Assembly: GCA_020740775.1 (NCBI GenBank)
Contig: JAHEWK010000005.1
Location: 2,356,001-2,420,000 of the forward strand
DNA length: 64,000 nucleotides
Reading direction: 5' to 3'
From: Ilyonectria destructans
Lineage: Eukaryota; Ascomycota; Sordariomycetes; Hypocreales; Nectriaceae
Position numbers and translations under genes: made by a program. Under the pieces are notes generated by a model that did no database searches, had not been told where the DNA came from, and saw only the letters and a program-made list of their open reading frames with translations. How positions within the stretch are numbered: the stretch's first letter is position 1; the number at the start of each line of letters is the position of its first letter. Below are positions 22,037 to 32,992 of the stretch, in pieces.

Positions 22037-22729
22037 TTAGTTGGCGAGGTCCATCTCCCTCCCAGCGCTGTACACGAGGAAATCGGCATCTTCGAAGTCT
22101 TCATCCACGGCCATGTTCTCCTGGCCGAAGCCCTTGAAGGGCACAGGCTTCTTCGCCCGGGAGCGCGGGACAGCCATGGCCCTAGCATTGCCGCCGGGGG
22201 TCAGGGTGCCAGGACTGGCCTCGCGGCGCAAGTCAACATCATCCTCGTCATCGAAGATTCGCTTGCGGGAGGTCTCGGGTGAGGAATCGACGCTCTCGGT
22301 GCTCTCTTGCGACATGGTGAGCTCAGGGATGGCATCCAATTCGGGAACATCGAAAAGGTCGCTTTCAAATTCGGGCTGGGTGTCCAAGCCGCCGACTCTG
22401 TTGATACCACAGAAGGGCAGCAGCTCTCGGGAGGAGGCCTTGATGGGGGCACGGGCAGTGGAGGGGGTAGGCAGAGGGGCATTGTCGGTCCAGAGCTTGA
22501 AGGCGCTGGGGCCAACAGTCTTGTAGCCCTCGGGGACGGATTTGCGGACTCGCATGCCGACGCTCAGGAGATTGGCCTGGACGGACGAGGGGAGTTCAGG
22601 CGTGCGGACGGCGTCAGCATTGGTGGTGGGAGCGTCGGTGGTAGACTTGTTGAAGAAGGAGGTGATCTGGCGCTGCGCAGGGTCGGCAGAGCTGCCAGCG
22701 AATTGGCGCTTGGTCCGGGGAGTCGACAT
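22037..22729 (-). CDS. Putative ribonucleotide reductase inhibitor (Spd1/Dif1-type)
   Basis: Intronless frame of 230 residues, taking the ATG at 22729; an upstream in-frame ATG at 22864 would add 45 residues of unlikely composition. The segment GMRVRKSVPEGYKT (about 57-70), followed by FKLWTDN, resembles the short Hug/RNR-inhibitor region of fungal Spd1, Dif1 and Hug1 proteins. These restrain or relocalise ribonucleotide reductase outside S phase. The rest is disordered: Ser/Pro-rich, with RKRIFDDEDD and a basic SRAKKPVPFKGFGQEN near the C-terminus. Residues 19-26 (QRQITSFF) match a PCNA-interacting (PIP) box exactly, which fits the known PCNA-dependent turnover of S. pombe Spd1. Family assignment is from memory of the motif and needs a profile search. 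Confidence 0.62.
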   Translation of the reverse strand: MSTPRTKRQFAGSSADPAQRQITSFFNKSTTDAPTTNADAVRTPELPSSVQANLLSVGMRVRKSVPEGYKTVGPSAFKLWTDNAPLPTPSTARAPIKASSRELLPFCGINRVGGLDTQPEFESDLFDVPELDAIPELTMSQESTESVDSSPETSRKRIFDDEDDVDLRREASPGTLTPGGNARAMAVPRSRAKKPVPFKGFGQENMAVDEDFEDADFLVYSAGREMDLAN

Positions 22730-24753
22730 GATGACAAGAGTAAGCTGGGAAGCTGTGTTGAGGTTTGGTGGACGAGATGGATGATGGTGCAAAGAGTGTG
22801 AGATGGACGAGGGAAGTTGGAGGATGTTATCCAAGGGGGGCCCAGGTGGCCAATTGTGACGCAATATTTTGCTGTTTGCGTGATTGTCTCAGTTAGGGAG
22901 ATGACGTCGCAAGTTGTCAGGAATGGACGATCTGACAGGATGGAGAGCCAGTCACAGTCAGTCGCAAAGAACAAGGGGAAGAAGCAGCAGAGTGGAGGGG
23001 GTCTGGAGCACGGCCAGCAGTGACGTTTGCGGCAGGCGACGAAAACAACCAGGCCAAGAGAAGCGACGATGGTTGATGTGGTAACGGGCGAGATGAGGGC
23101 GGAAACAGGGGACGAGAGAGGAGGGAGGAAAGAAGGGTCTGGAGGTTGGGGTCCTGGGAGACAAAGCCTGGAGGGCGACCAATTGCCAACGCCGCCAACT
23201 AATCCATCCAAAAAGCTAAAACAAGGCAATTCCAGACTCTGCGCCCCCGGCCAAAACCAGGAAAAGCGGGGGCGAGGTACCCGTGTCTTAACGCGATCGG
23301 TTCGTGCCGCTTTCGCGTTAAGTGGTCGAGTCCCGCAAAGGCCCTGCAAGCTCTGCAGAACATGCCTAATGCAGACTTGGCGATTGGCTTTGCTGAGTCA
23401 TCCGCTGCCCAGCCAGTGAACCAGCAGCGAGCCGTTTCTTTGTGCGTGTGACAGCTGATGATCTCATCGATAATCAACGAAAGCGGGTGGTTGCCAAGGT
23501 ACGCGGTACTCGTACAACAGCGGGTATCCAGGTCAAAACTGAGTATAGTACCAGCGCCATAGATCTTTCTCGTGCTCACAAAGGTAGCAAATGATGGGTT
23601 TTTACCTTGCATATCTTGGATGCATCTGTAAACTTGTCACACGAGCTGTCACGCGAGTCCCCGTAGATGTCCGACACCATAAGCAGAGTATGCACTTGAT
23701 CCAGAGACTTGAGTGTCACATTCAGACATTTGTCATTCGACTTGGAGCGAACAGTCACACCGTTGATAGCACCATCGGGGATTGGAGAGCACCTTGATAC
23801 AGTAGCCTCTATGGACAACAAATGCCTCCAGGAGTCCCACCTCCCCAACCAGGCTACCGTTGCCTTGTCACACAACCCCAGCCTTATCCAATACCCCGGA
23901 TTCCCCAACTAGCGTAGCAATCCTCATGCACGACATGAAAGATAAAGAGAGTCAGACTCCTTCAGTATGGTCATCCGTGCCCTTCTAGGCAGTGAGTTAT
24001 GTAGTGACTCATCCACCAACCAACTCCGTTACAGATACTGCGTATCTTACCAGCAAGCTGATACGGCCATACGAGCGTAGGACGGTCAAAGGGATTCAAC
24101 GGAAGTCAGGGGAAGCTTGATTTCGACACAGTGAATACGGTGTGGGCTTGTCCCAGCGGCTGGGGCTACAGCCAGCCATCGTCATCTATTGCCGCTGAAC
24201 ATGGCTTGTGGTTGGATGTTACGGCAGGGTCATCGACACACTACGATACAACCACCCAACATCACATAACGTGGAGGTACAGACGGAGTCATGGAGATAC
24301 CGGATTGTGGAAACCATCGTGAATTTCGCATAAGCACAGTGACCATCCTCCGCTACCCACTGCACCGGGGTATGAAGCGATCATCAACCAGCGGTTCCAC
24401 ATCCTCGCGTCCGAGCCCGCCTATCCAGGCCGCTCCGACACTCGTGAAGGCTTTTCTCCAGCTGTCCACCCATGCAGTGCTTTTTTTCCTTCCTGCCTCG
24501 GACGACTCTTTGGTACAAGGCGCGCAACGGAAAACAAAAGAAGAATGATGTGCCATGCAAGATATCCGGAGACCCCAAACGCCCCTATTCTGGGTGCCCC
24601 ATCTTCTATCTGCAAAGAGTTTTGATTATGTTCGCAAGTTTGGTTGTCTATACGTCCATGTCGAGGTTGTTATTTTGCAGATCCGAGATGACCACCATGA
24701 GATGAACCGTAAGAGTCATGAGTACCCAAGGAAAGAAACCGCCGTCAAGCAGT
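22730..24753. other. 2 kb stretch without a gene
   Basis: It contains the promoter of the putative RNR inhibitor and the 3' flank of rps27. Frames on both strands (up to 261 codons at 22564-23349 minus) are low-complexity shadows. A frame at 23576-23908 minus has several Cys but no signal peptide or splice support. I see nothing I can call a gene. Confidence 0.55.
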
Positions 24754-25302
24754 TTACTTTCTTCGGAAAGAGCAGCCCTCAGTCAGACGGGCCTTGCCAC
24801 CGGTGGGCTGGCACAGCACGGTGGTGCAACCCTGGCAGATGACGACGGTCTGGGCGTGGGAGAAGACGGTGGTGATGGTGAAGCAGCCGGGGCACTTGAC
24901 GTCCATGAAGAAGGATCGGGGGGCAGGGACGAGAGTCTGGAAGTCATCATCGTTAGATGGGTCGTCGGGTGGCGAAAGCGCGTTGATGTCTTATCGTACC
25001 TTGAGCTTGTGCTTCTTGGCCTCGGCGGCCGCGGAGGGGTTGAGGAGATCAACGGCGAGAACCTGGGGGACATGGAATTAGCAAAATGTCTCAATCGGTG
25101 TCGTAGTTGTCCCAAGATTGCTCCAAAAATTTCCTCGCAGCAGTTGTCGATCCCAATATCCATTGCCTTGGTGTTTCCGACACCGCCCAGTACCGTTGTC
25201 GAATTTTCGTCAAATTCACACACGTGTTCGTCGCCTTTCCTTCGTCCATCGGCCATCGTCCGTCCATCGAAGGGGGAATCAGAGAGGTGCGTCGCTTACC
25301 AT
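24754..25302 (-). CDS. RPS27: 40S ribosomal protein S27 (eS27)
   Basis: Three exons on the minus strand: 25302-25300, 25062-25000 and 24936-24754, giving 82 residues, exactly the usual eS27 length. Intron 1 (237 nt, GTAAGC...CAG) splits directly after the ATG, so exon 1 contributes only the initiator Met. Intron 2 (63 nt, GTACGA; branch CTAAC) follows HKLK. The product has the four zinc-binding cysteines CPGC and CQGC-TTVLC, with the family block [20 protein letters not shown] and the terminus [15 protein letters not shown]. It is part of the small ribosomal subunit. It is divergent to the phosducin-like gene, 489 bp apart. Confidence 0.96.
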
Positions 25303-25791
25303 CTTGACTGATTTTCTCGGGGAGAATTTTCTGGTCGAGTCTTGCGAGAATGGGGATGCTTGACGAAATCCGGTGGCAGATTTGAGGCTCGCAAGATGGG
25401 TGGGAGGAGGTAAGCGAGGAAAAGTTCGGTGGACTTGAGGGGGAGGATCTCGTTTGCCTCCAGCTCCATTTTTCGCCAAAAGCAGATTAGTGCAATAGGG
25501 TTTTCATACCCAAGCCCACGTGATGTGGGATACCCCCAGCTCCATTGGGCCAGAACAGTGTCGGTGCAACATAGCGCCGGAGGGATGAGCTTTATGCACG
25601 TGTGGTTAGTGGGTCGTGCGCTTTGTGCACGTTGTACACGCCGTTGCCCGCGCCTCTACGTAATTCCACAGCACCAGGCAGTGACTTTGTTGAGCTAAGT
25701 CACTGCAACAGGCAACTGCTTTCCGCGAGTGCTTCAGGAATCATTGAGGGATTGAACACTCTGCGTTCTCTCTTCTTACACCACAGTCACC
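25303..25791. promoter_or_regulatory. Divergent promoter region rps27/phosducin-like
   Basis: 489 bp lie between the two start codons. The region contains paired CCAGCTCCATT sequences (about 25460 and 25540) and CACGTG/GCACGTG elements (25517 and 25597) that could bind bHLH factors. Function is inferred from position only. Confidence 0.4.
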
Positions 25792-26626
25792 ATGGCAGCA
25801 CCTTCAGAACAGCGGATTGCTGTCCCTATCGACGATCCCAATGCCGACACAGAATGGTTGGTGTTCTATCTGTTACCCCTCCATCAAGCTCTAACCCCGC
25901 CATAGGAACGAGATTCTACGGAAACATGGCGTCATCCCCGAGAAGCCTCCCAGCCCAACTCCCATGATTGAGGAGGCCATTCTCGAGGGTCGAAGGCTAG
26001 CGCACGAGAATCGCTTGGAGGGCAAGGACTTGGACGAACTCGACGAACTCGAAGATGACGAGGACGAGGCCTTTCTCGAGCAATACCGGCAAAAGCGGAT
26101 GGCTGAGATGAACAACATCTTAAAGAAGGCCCTTCATGGAACCGTGTACCCGCTCTCGAAGCCCGAATACCAGCGAGAGGTCACCGATGCCTCAAAGAAC
26201 GGCCCCGTGTTTGTAAACCTCACATCATCCATGGGAAACAACGTCGAGTCAAGAGTTTTGACTGAGCTTTGGAGACAAGCTGCCCAGGAGTACAGCGAGA
26301 TCAAGTTCTGCGAAATTAGGGCAAGCCAAGCGATCGAAAACTACCCTGATCGCAACTGTCCGACCATATTGGTGTACAAGAACGGCGACATCATCAAGCA
26401 AGTCGTGACGCTCGCGACTATCGGTGGCGTTCGCACCAAAATGCAGAGGATTGACGATATGCTTGTGGAGGTTGGTGCAGTACCCGATTCGGATATGCGC
26501 GTCGTGAAGCGGAGACGAGCGGCGGAGGATGCCGAGGAGGAACGCCTGGCTGGAAGTACCATCAAGACTGGGACCGCCGGGAGGTCGCGCAAGGTGGACG
26601 ACAGCGACGATGATGATTGGGATTAA
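25792..26626 (+). CDS. PLP2: Phosducin-like protein (PhLP2/Plp2 type)
   Basis: Two exons, 25792-25856 and 25906-26626, with a 49-nt intron (donor GTTGGT, branch CTAAC, acceptor ATAG), encode 261 residues. The splice rebuilds the family signature DPNADTEWNEILRKHGVIP at about residues 15-33. An acidic helical segment (DELDELEDDEDEAFLEQYRQ) is followed by a thioredoxin-like domain (about 95-215), with VFVNLTSS and NCPTILVYKNGDI and no CXXC redox pair, as in phosducins. PhLP2 proteins work with the CCT chaperonin in folding actin/tubulin and cell-cycle clients; in yeast PLP2 is essential. The tail is acidic and Arg-rich. The intron is at the short end for fungi. Confidence 0.9.
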
Positions 26627-27301
26627 GAATATTGTATGCGCGGTAACTCACCTACTTTGATGTTGGTCAGTGACGAAAGTAACATGCCGATCACCAAACA
26701 CGATCTTCCGGCATCAAGTGTGTTCAACACCAAGCCATCGAAACCTCACATTCGACCCGATTCTAGTGAGTTACACGACTCGGACCTGTATGAAACAACG
26801 ACAAGAATGGGCATGATTAGAGACTGTGCATGGAAATGCCATTGGGTCTCCAGGCACTGATGCCTGATGTTGGCAGATGTCAACCTGTTTGTAACGGGAC
26901 AAAAGGCTACCTGCAAAAGCTAAGTTTGGTGCCCATGAACCAATCCCAGAAGGTACCGAGCATTCCGGACAAGGACCAGCCACGGCATGGCTTGATGTAC
27001 TATGTGCGAATACGCGTCGATGGCCAGTTACATGAGGACAAGGCCAAGCTCCGTTCCTCGGACTTCACTCCAGCCCCGTGGTTTATGTGGCACGTGCGCA
27101 TCGGCAAGCGTGGTCGAGGCGTTCCCGTGCGTGTGGGGCCGAACCCTGGTATTTACGTCCCCGTCCACCTCGGCGTCGAGCGCGTCGTCACTTTAAGACC
27201 CAGACAAGCACTTGCGACTTTTGTATCTCTGAACTATTCATCTCTTCTGTTTCAACCTGCTGCAAATACCCGTTAAAACGTGTGCTGGCTATATTTATAC
27301 A
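26627..27301. other. Intergenic region before LRR gene
   Basis: This covers the 3' flank of the phosducin-like gene and the promoter of the LRR gene. The 148-codon frame at 26830-27276 overlaps two others in different frames and lacks a recognisable motif, so I treat it as chance. Confidence 0.5.
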
Positions 27302-28885
27302 ATGTCGGACGAACCGTCTTTGCCGCATATGCCGGCTGCCGTCTCTTGGGACGAACAGTCACAGAGCTTTAGCAACAATCCCCGGAAACGCGTCCGTCAA
27401 CAGGGTCCCAACCACGCGCCATCCCTTAAGTACAACTCCAGCGACCCGGCCATCTTCTCAAGTGATGATGATCCGGCTCTGGACAATTATGTAGAGGGAC
27501 GGCGCAAGAAACGGTACGTTGGGTCATGGTTTCAACAGCATCCCACGTCTTCAGACTCGACCTTTGGGGAATCTATCCAAGTCCCCAAGCAGCGGCGGCA
27601 ATGGACGCGACAGCTCGACAGTGGTGTTTTCCTGGGCAGTGACGGCAATGAGAGCGATGATATGATGGACCAGCTGGAAATTCCCCCCAGACCGAGATTG
27701 CCGCAGCTCGATCGCGCTGCTGTGCGCCGGATCTCAAAAGCTGAGCAAAGCGCGCGCGACAAGGTGCGGGCATGCCTCGATCAGGGACAAGAGACCATTG
27801 ATTTCTGGTCAATGGGACTGGAGGACGTCTCAAACGACACTATCAGTCCCCTCTCACAGTTTTCATGCATTCCTCTCGTTACCAAGGATGTTGCGTTTGA
27901 ACAGAAGGACCCGGAGCTCAAGATGTACTTCGCCATGAACCGGCTAACAAGGGTCCCCGGCGCCATTTTCGACATCACCTACCTCACCATCCTTAGCCTT
28001 CGAGGCAACAAACTCAGGGAGCTTCCTCCCGCAATTTCCAAGCTGCACAACCTCAAAGAGCTAAACGTCTCTCAAAATCGGCTCCGTCACCTTCCCATTG
28101 AGCTGCTTGAACTCCTGAAGGCAGACAGCAGTCTCCATACCCTTGTCCTTCACCCCAATCCATTCTGGCAGCCAGAGCATGATCTACAAAACGAAGGCCT
28201 GGGTGAAGCTCAGTCACCAAACACGGTCTTATACCAGTACGAGGAGGACACTGAGAGTCTGTCGGTTCCACATCTCGTGAGCAGGTCACTTGGCCGCTCT
28301 CCATTACAGCTCTCCAACACAATTGGTCGCATATTTTCAGACTTTAGGCTTCCCTCCGGTCCCTCTTCCCTCATCCTCCCTGTCGAGAGTGCGGCGTATG
28401 CCAACTCATCTCAGACTGCTTCACAGGCCACCGCTGAGATGCGTCGCAACCTCACAGGCGGAAGTGCGGTACCGAGCCTCCTGGAGACAGCCCTCCGAGC
28501 ATGCTACCGCAGCGACCAGCTTCCCGATATGGGATATTATATCCCCGATGGCCTCTCCCACCTCCGTGAGCTCCTCGAGCGAGCGATCAGGCAGAAGGAG
28601 GCCGGCGGCTTGAGATGCTCTCGCTGTAGCAAGTCAATCGTGGTCCCAACTGCCGAGTGGGTGGAGTGGCAGGAGATCAGGACCTGCGAGCGCGTAGCAC
28701 AAGATGGTCCCGCCCAGGTGCGGGCCGTGCCACTGAGCATGGCGGAGGGGGAGACGGCGGTGCCGTTCATTCACAGGGGATGTTCATGGCGATGCGGGCC
28801 GACGAATACGGGCAAGGGTAGCTGGGGAGTACCAGAAGGATATTCTGCGCCAGCAATTGTGGAAGAATCAAATCAACAGCCATAG
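27302..28885 (+). CDS. Leucine-rich repeat protein, fungal
   Basis: Intronless frame of 527 residues. The N-terminal 190 residues are disordered with basic patches (NPRKRVRQQ, GRRKKRY) that could act as nuclear import signals. Three clear LRR units occupy about residues 210-285: MNRLTRVPGAIFDI, LRGNKLRELPPAISKL and VSQNRLRHLPIELLELL. A fourth degenerate unit follows (LHTLVLHPNPFW). The C-terminal third has a helical block (SVPSLLETALRACYRSDQLP), then a CSRC pair and a later Cys, in SRCSKSIVVP and HRGCSWRCG, that may bind zinc. Similar LRR proteins are widespread in filamentous ascomycetes. Role unknown; a scaffold function is typical of LRRs. Confidence 0.82.
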   Translation: MSDEPSLPHMPAAVSWDEQSQSFSNNPRKRVRQQGPNHAPSLKYNSSDPAIFSSDDDPALDNYVEGRRKKRYVGSWFQQHPTSSDSTFGESIQVPKQRRQWTRQLDSGVFLGSDGNESDDMMDQLEIPPRPRLPQLDRAAVRRISKAEQSARDKVRACLDQGQETIDFWSMGLEDVSNDTISPLSQFSCIPLVTKDVAFEQKDPELKMYFAMNRLTRVPGAIFDITYLTILSLRGNKLRELPPAISKLHNLKELNVSQNRLRHLPIELLELLKADSSLHTLVLHPNPFWQPEHDLQNEGLGEAQSPNTVLYQYEEDTESLSVPHLVSRSLGRSPLQLSNTIGRIFSDFRLPSGPSSLILPVESAAYANSSQTASQATAEMRRNLTGGSAVPSLLETALRACYRSDQLPDMGYYIPDGLSHLRELLERAIRQKEAGGLRCSRCSKSIVVPTAEWVEWQEIRTCERVAQDGPAQVRAVPLSMAEGETAVPFIHRGCSWRCGPTNTGKGSWGVPEGYSAPAIVEESNQQP

Positions 28886-30440
<1,555 letters not shown>

Positions 30441-31184
30441 ATGATGAGACGTGACTTGCTTATATATGGCCCATTTGGGGTGCATCAGGTTCTGCCCTGT
30501 TAGAGCTTAGACAGCTGGCGTGGAAGCCCTCACTCACATGAAAGAGACACTTTCATCCTCAAGGGCACAGTATGCTTCGGTGTCACATTGTACATCCACG
30601 AGTCAGCCTGCAGACCAATCATGACGTGCATCCGCGATTGCCGCGTGGCACCCGTCTTACATGGTGCCCCGTGATGCGGCGGGACATGTCGGTAGAGGCC
30701 ATGTCTCCCCTTAGCAGCAGGCAGCGTTTTACTGGAATTAGTGAGCGCACTGCGCACTTCTGATGCGGGATGACGTGCATTCCAAGAGCCTCCTGGGCCA
30801 CTAAACGCTCCCATCGCTCAGTGGGGCAGGCGGTGTTTACAGTGGGGTGGTCCAGTGAAGCGCCCGGTTCTCTCCAACAGTTCGTCTTGCACAGTGCACG
30901 CCTCGCCTTGCAGAGCACTAAACCTCCACTACTGTTGCACTAAATCTTGATCCTCCCGCTTCTCTTCAACTTCTCTCTGCTATCTGCTCACCTCCTCCCT
31001 TGCTCCGCCGGTCTGCCCTGGGCGATAGCGTACGTGTCTAGTCACCCGACACGATATGCCCTTCTCGCCGTCTTCCTCCCGCGCGCCGAACCGCCTTGGC
31101 TGAACGAGCCCTCTTCCGTCCCACGTCGAAACCCTGTGATGCCCTCCCTGGCCCCGGTCTTCGACTTTAGATAAACAAACAAAC
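30441..31184. other. Intergenic region before IVY1-like gene
   Basis: It contains the 3' flank of the thioesterase gene and a CT-rich promoter/leader for the next gene. Only short overlapping chance frames are present. Confidence 0.55.
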
Positions 31185-32660
31185 ATGGCTTCCTCTCCGG
31201 AACAATCGCGCCCGGCCTCACCGACGCCGTCCCACCTACCGCCCGTGCCCGGCTCTCCCGTCTACTCCATCGCATCTACGGCGAATCCTCTGTCCCAGTT
31301 CAATTTGCCGCTCCCGCCACCGCCGCGGCCCGCCCACGCCGTTCTCTCCAAGGCCGACCTCGGGCTGTCCCAGCAGGCCTACTCCGATCTCGTCTCCTCC
31401 GCAAAGGCCTACCGCCTCGCTCTCGCCAGCCTCTCTACTGCTGCATCAACGTTCGGCTCTGCCCTCGAAGCATGTGCGCGACTCAAGGAAGCCCGCGCCG
31501 AGCCTATCGGCCCGTCCGGCGCGACCAACATGACGGCCAGTTTTACGACTAAGGGCTCATGCACCGCGGATATGCTCATGTCTGCCTCGGGCGTTCACCA
31601 CCTCGTCGCAAACCACCAGCAGATCCTCTCCGAAACCGTCTACCGCTCCTTCGAAGTGCCCCTCCTACACGACCTCGACAAGTGGCAGACTGTTATCGAC
31701 GATGAGGAGGAAACGTACAAGCAGAAGGTCAGGGCGCAAAGCAAGGAGATCAAGCGCCTCGAAAAGGAGGGAATGAAGCTGCACAAGCAGCGGAGGCGAG
31801 ACGTTGCACGCTTCCGGGCGCACTTGGTCGAGCTGACCACGAAGCTGGACGGTCTGACAACGCTGCACGCAGACCATGCCCGAACGCTGTTGAGGGAAAG
31901 CCAGGAGACGAGCGGGAGGATTGTCGATGCTAGCTGCAGCTTGGTCCGGGCGGAGGTGGACATCTTCGAAAGCCTGGCGAGGAAGGGATGGACCGGTGGC
32001 GGCCTGGACGATCTGCTGGAGAAGGGCCAGGATCTGTTCGCAACTGAGGACGACAACACAAACTATGGCGGTGCTGGCGGCAGCGCTGAGACGGCTAAGC
32101 TCTTCTCCATTCTGCCCCCCAAGAGTATCCTCCCCGACTCGGGGTCTGAAGTATCCAGAGCAGGCCACGCCAGGAGCGACAGCCTGCTTGTCGATGCGGA
32201 GCGATACCAATCTCTTGCAGCCCTGGCCACGGACTCAAAACCAAGCGGTGGCGGTGGCGGAGACAGCGACAGCGTCTTTTCGTCCGACTTCAACAGGCCT
32301 CGCAACGCGCGCCCCTTTTCACCGCAGCCTATCCGCCGCATCCCCACCGACGTCACCTTCGATTCTCTTGGAGCTGGGTTCGGAGTGGTAGATCCCGGCA
32401 GCACTAACGACGACATTGACGATCTTCCACGAGCCGATTTACTCCTGCCAGTGGCCGAGGCCGATGATGCAGACGAGGAAGACGCACTTCTCAAGAATGG
32501 GAACGAGCACGATGAAAGAAATGAAGACGGGCACGAGGAGGATCTACGAGGCCGGATCTCGCCTGAACCAGAGAGGCAAGGGACAAAATCACCAGAGTTC
32601 CTCACGGATGAGAGCTCCCCCGAAGCTGCGTGGGGTCGAGGATGCCAAACACTAGTTTGA
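31185..32660 (+). CDS. IVY1-like I-BAR domain protein
   Basis: Intronless frame of 491 residues. A Pro/Ser-rich N-terminus (1-55) is followed by a long helical region (about 55-285) with the layout of a BAR-type dimer. It includes YSDLVSSAKAYRLALASLST, strongly coiled-coil EEETYKQKVRAQSKEIKRLE and HKQRRRDVARFRAHLVELTT. The latter is rich in positive charge that could bind phosphoinositides. After it comes KGWTGGGLDDLLEKGQDLF, then an acidic disordered tail. This corresponds to fungal Ivy1, which binds phospholipids and Ypt7/Vps33 at the vacuole and modulates vacuole fission and TORC1 signalling in yeast. Assignment rests on overall layout plus remembered similarity. Confidence 0.75.
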   Translation: MASSPEQSRPASPTPSHLPPVPGSPVYSIASTANPLSQFNLPLPPPPRPAHAVLSKADLGLSQQAYSDLVSSAKAYRLALASLSTAASTFGSALEACARLKEARAEPIGPSGATNMTASFTTKGSCTADMLMSASGVHHLVANHQQILSETVYRSFEVPLLHDLDKWQTVIDDEEETYKQKVRAQSKEIKRLEKEGMKLHKQRRRDVARFRAHLVELTTKLDGLTTLHADHARTLLRESQETSGRIVDASCSLVRAEVDIFESLARKGWTGGGLDDLLEKGQDLFATEDDNTNYGGAGGSAETAKLFSILPPKSILPDSGSEVSRAGHARSDSLLVDAERYQSLAALATDSKPSGGGGGDSDSVFSSDFNRPRNARPFSPQPIRRIPTDVTFDSLGAGFGVVDPGSTNDDIDDLPRADLLLPVAEADDADEEDALLKNGNEHDERNEDGHEEDLRGRISPEPERQGTKSPEFLTDESSPEAAWGRGCQTLV

Positions 32661-32992
32661 TGTATAGGGCGCGCGTTTGAGTTGTACTGGGTTATATCTG
32701 TCGGCGTTGATGTGGACATGTTGGAGGCATCCTGATCACGGTGCGGTACGGCTTGCACTGGTAATAGATTTGCATAGGTACTCTGTTGTTGTACAAACAT
32801 TATAACGGTTCTTTATATGCCCCGTTTCTAGTCGAAGCAGATCAAGTCCCCCACCATCCATTGACACGCCTGACGCCGTGAGCCGTGATTTAAATGCTGC
32901 GGCCACTCTTTGAAGCTCATCTCTCATCTCGTACAGTCTAACTGCCCTCGAGGTCGTATATTCCCGAATCCCCCTTTTATATCTCCTTTGGT
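32661..32992. other. Convergent intergenic region IVY1-like/NUP53-like
   Basis: Region between two gene 3' ends. Nothing beyond A/T-rich stretches suited to transcript ends is seen. Confidence 0.6.

Noticed and set aside
22729..22864. Upstream ATG extension of the RNR-inhibitor-like protein
   Set aside because: The added 45 residues read like a promoter/leader (His/Pro/Ser-rich) and would bury the N-terminal TKRQF and PIP-box segment.
31640..32800. Antisense frames under the IVY1-like gene
   Set aside because: Ser-rich mirrors of the coding frame.
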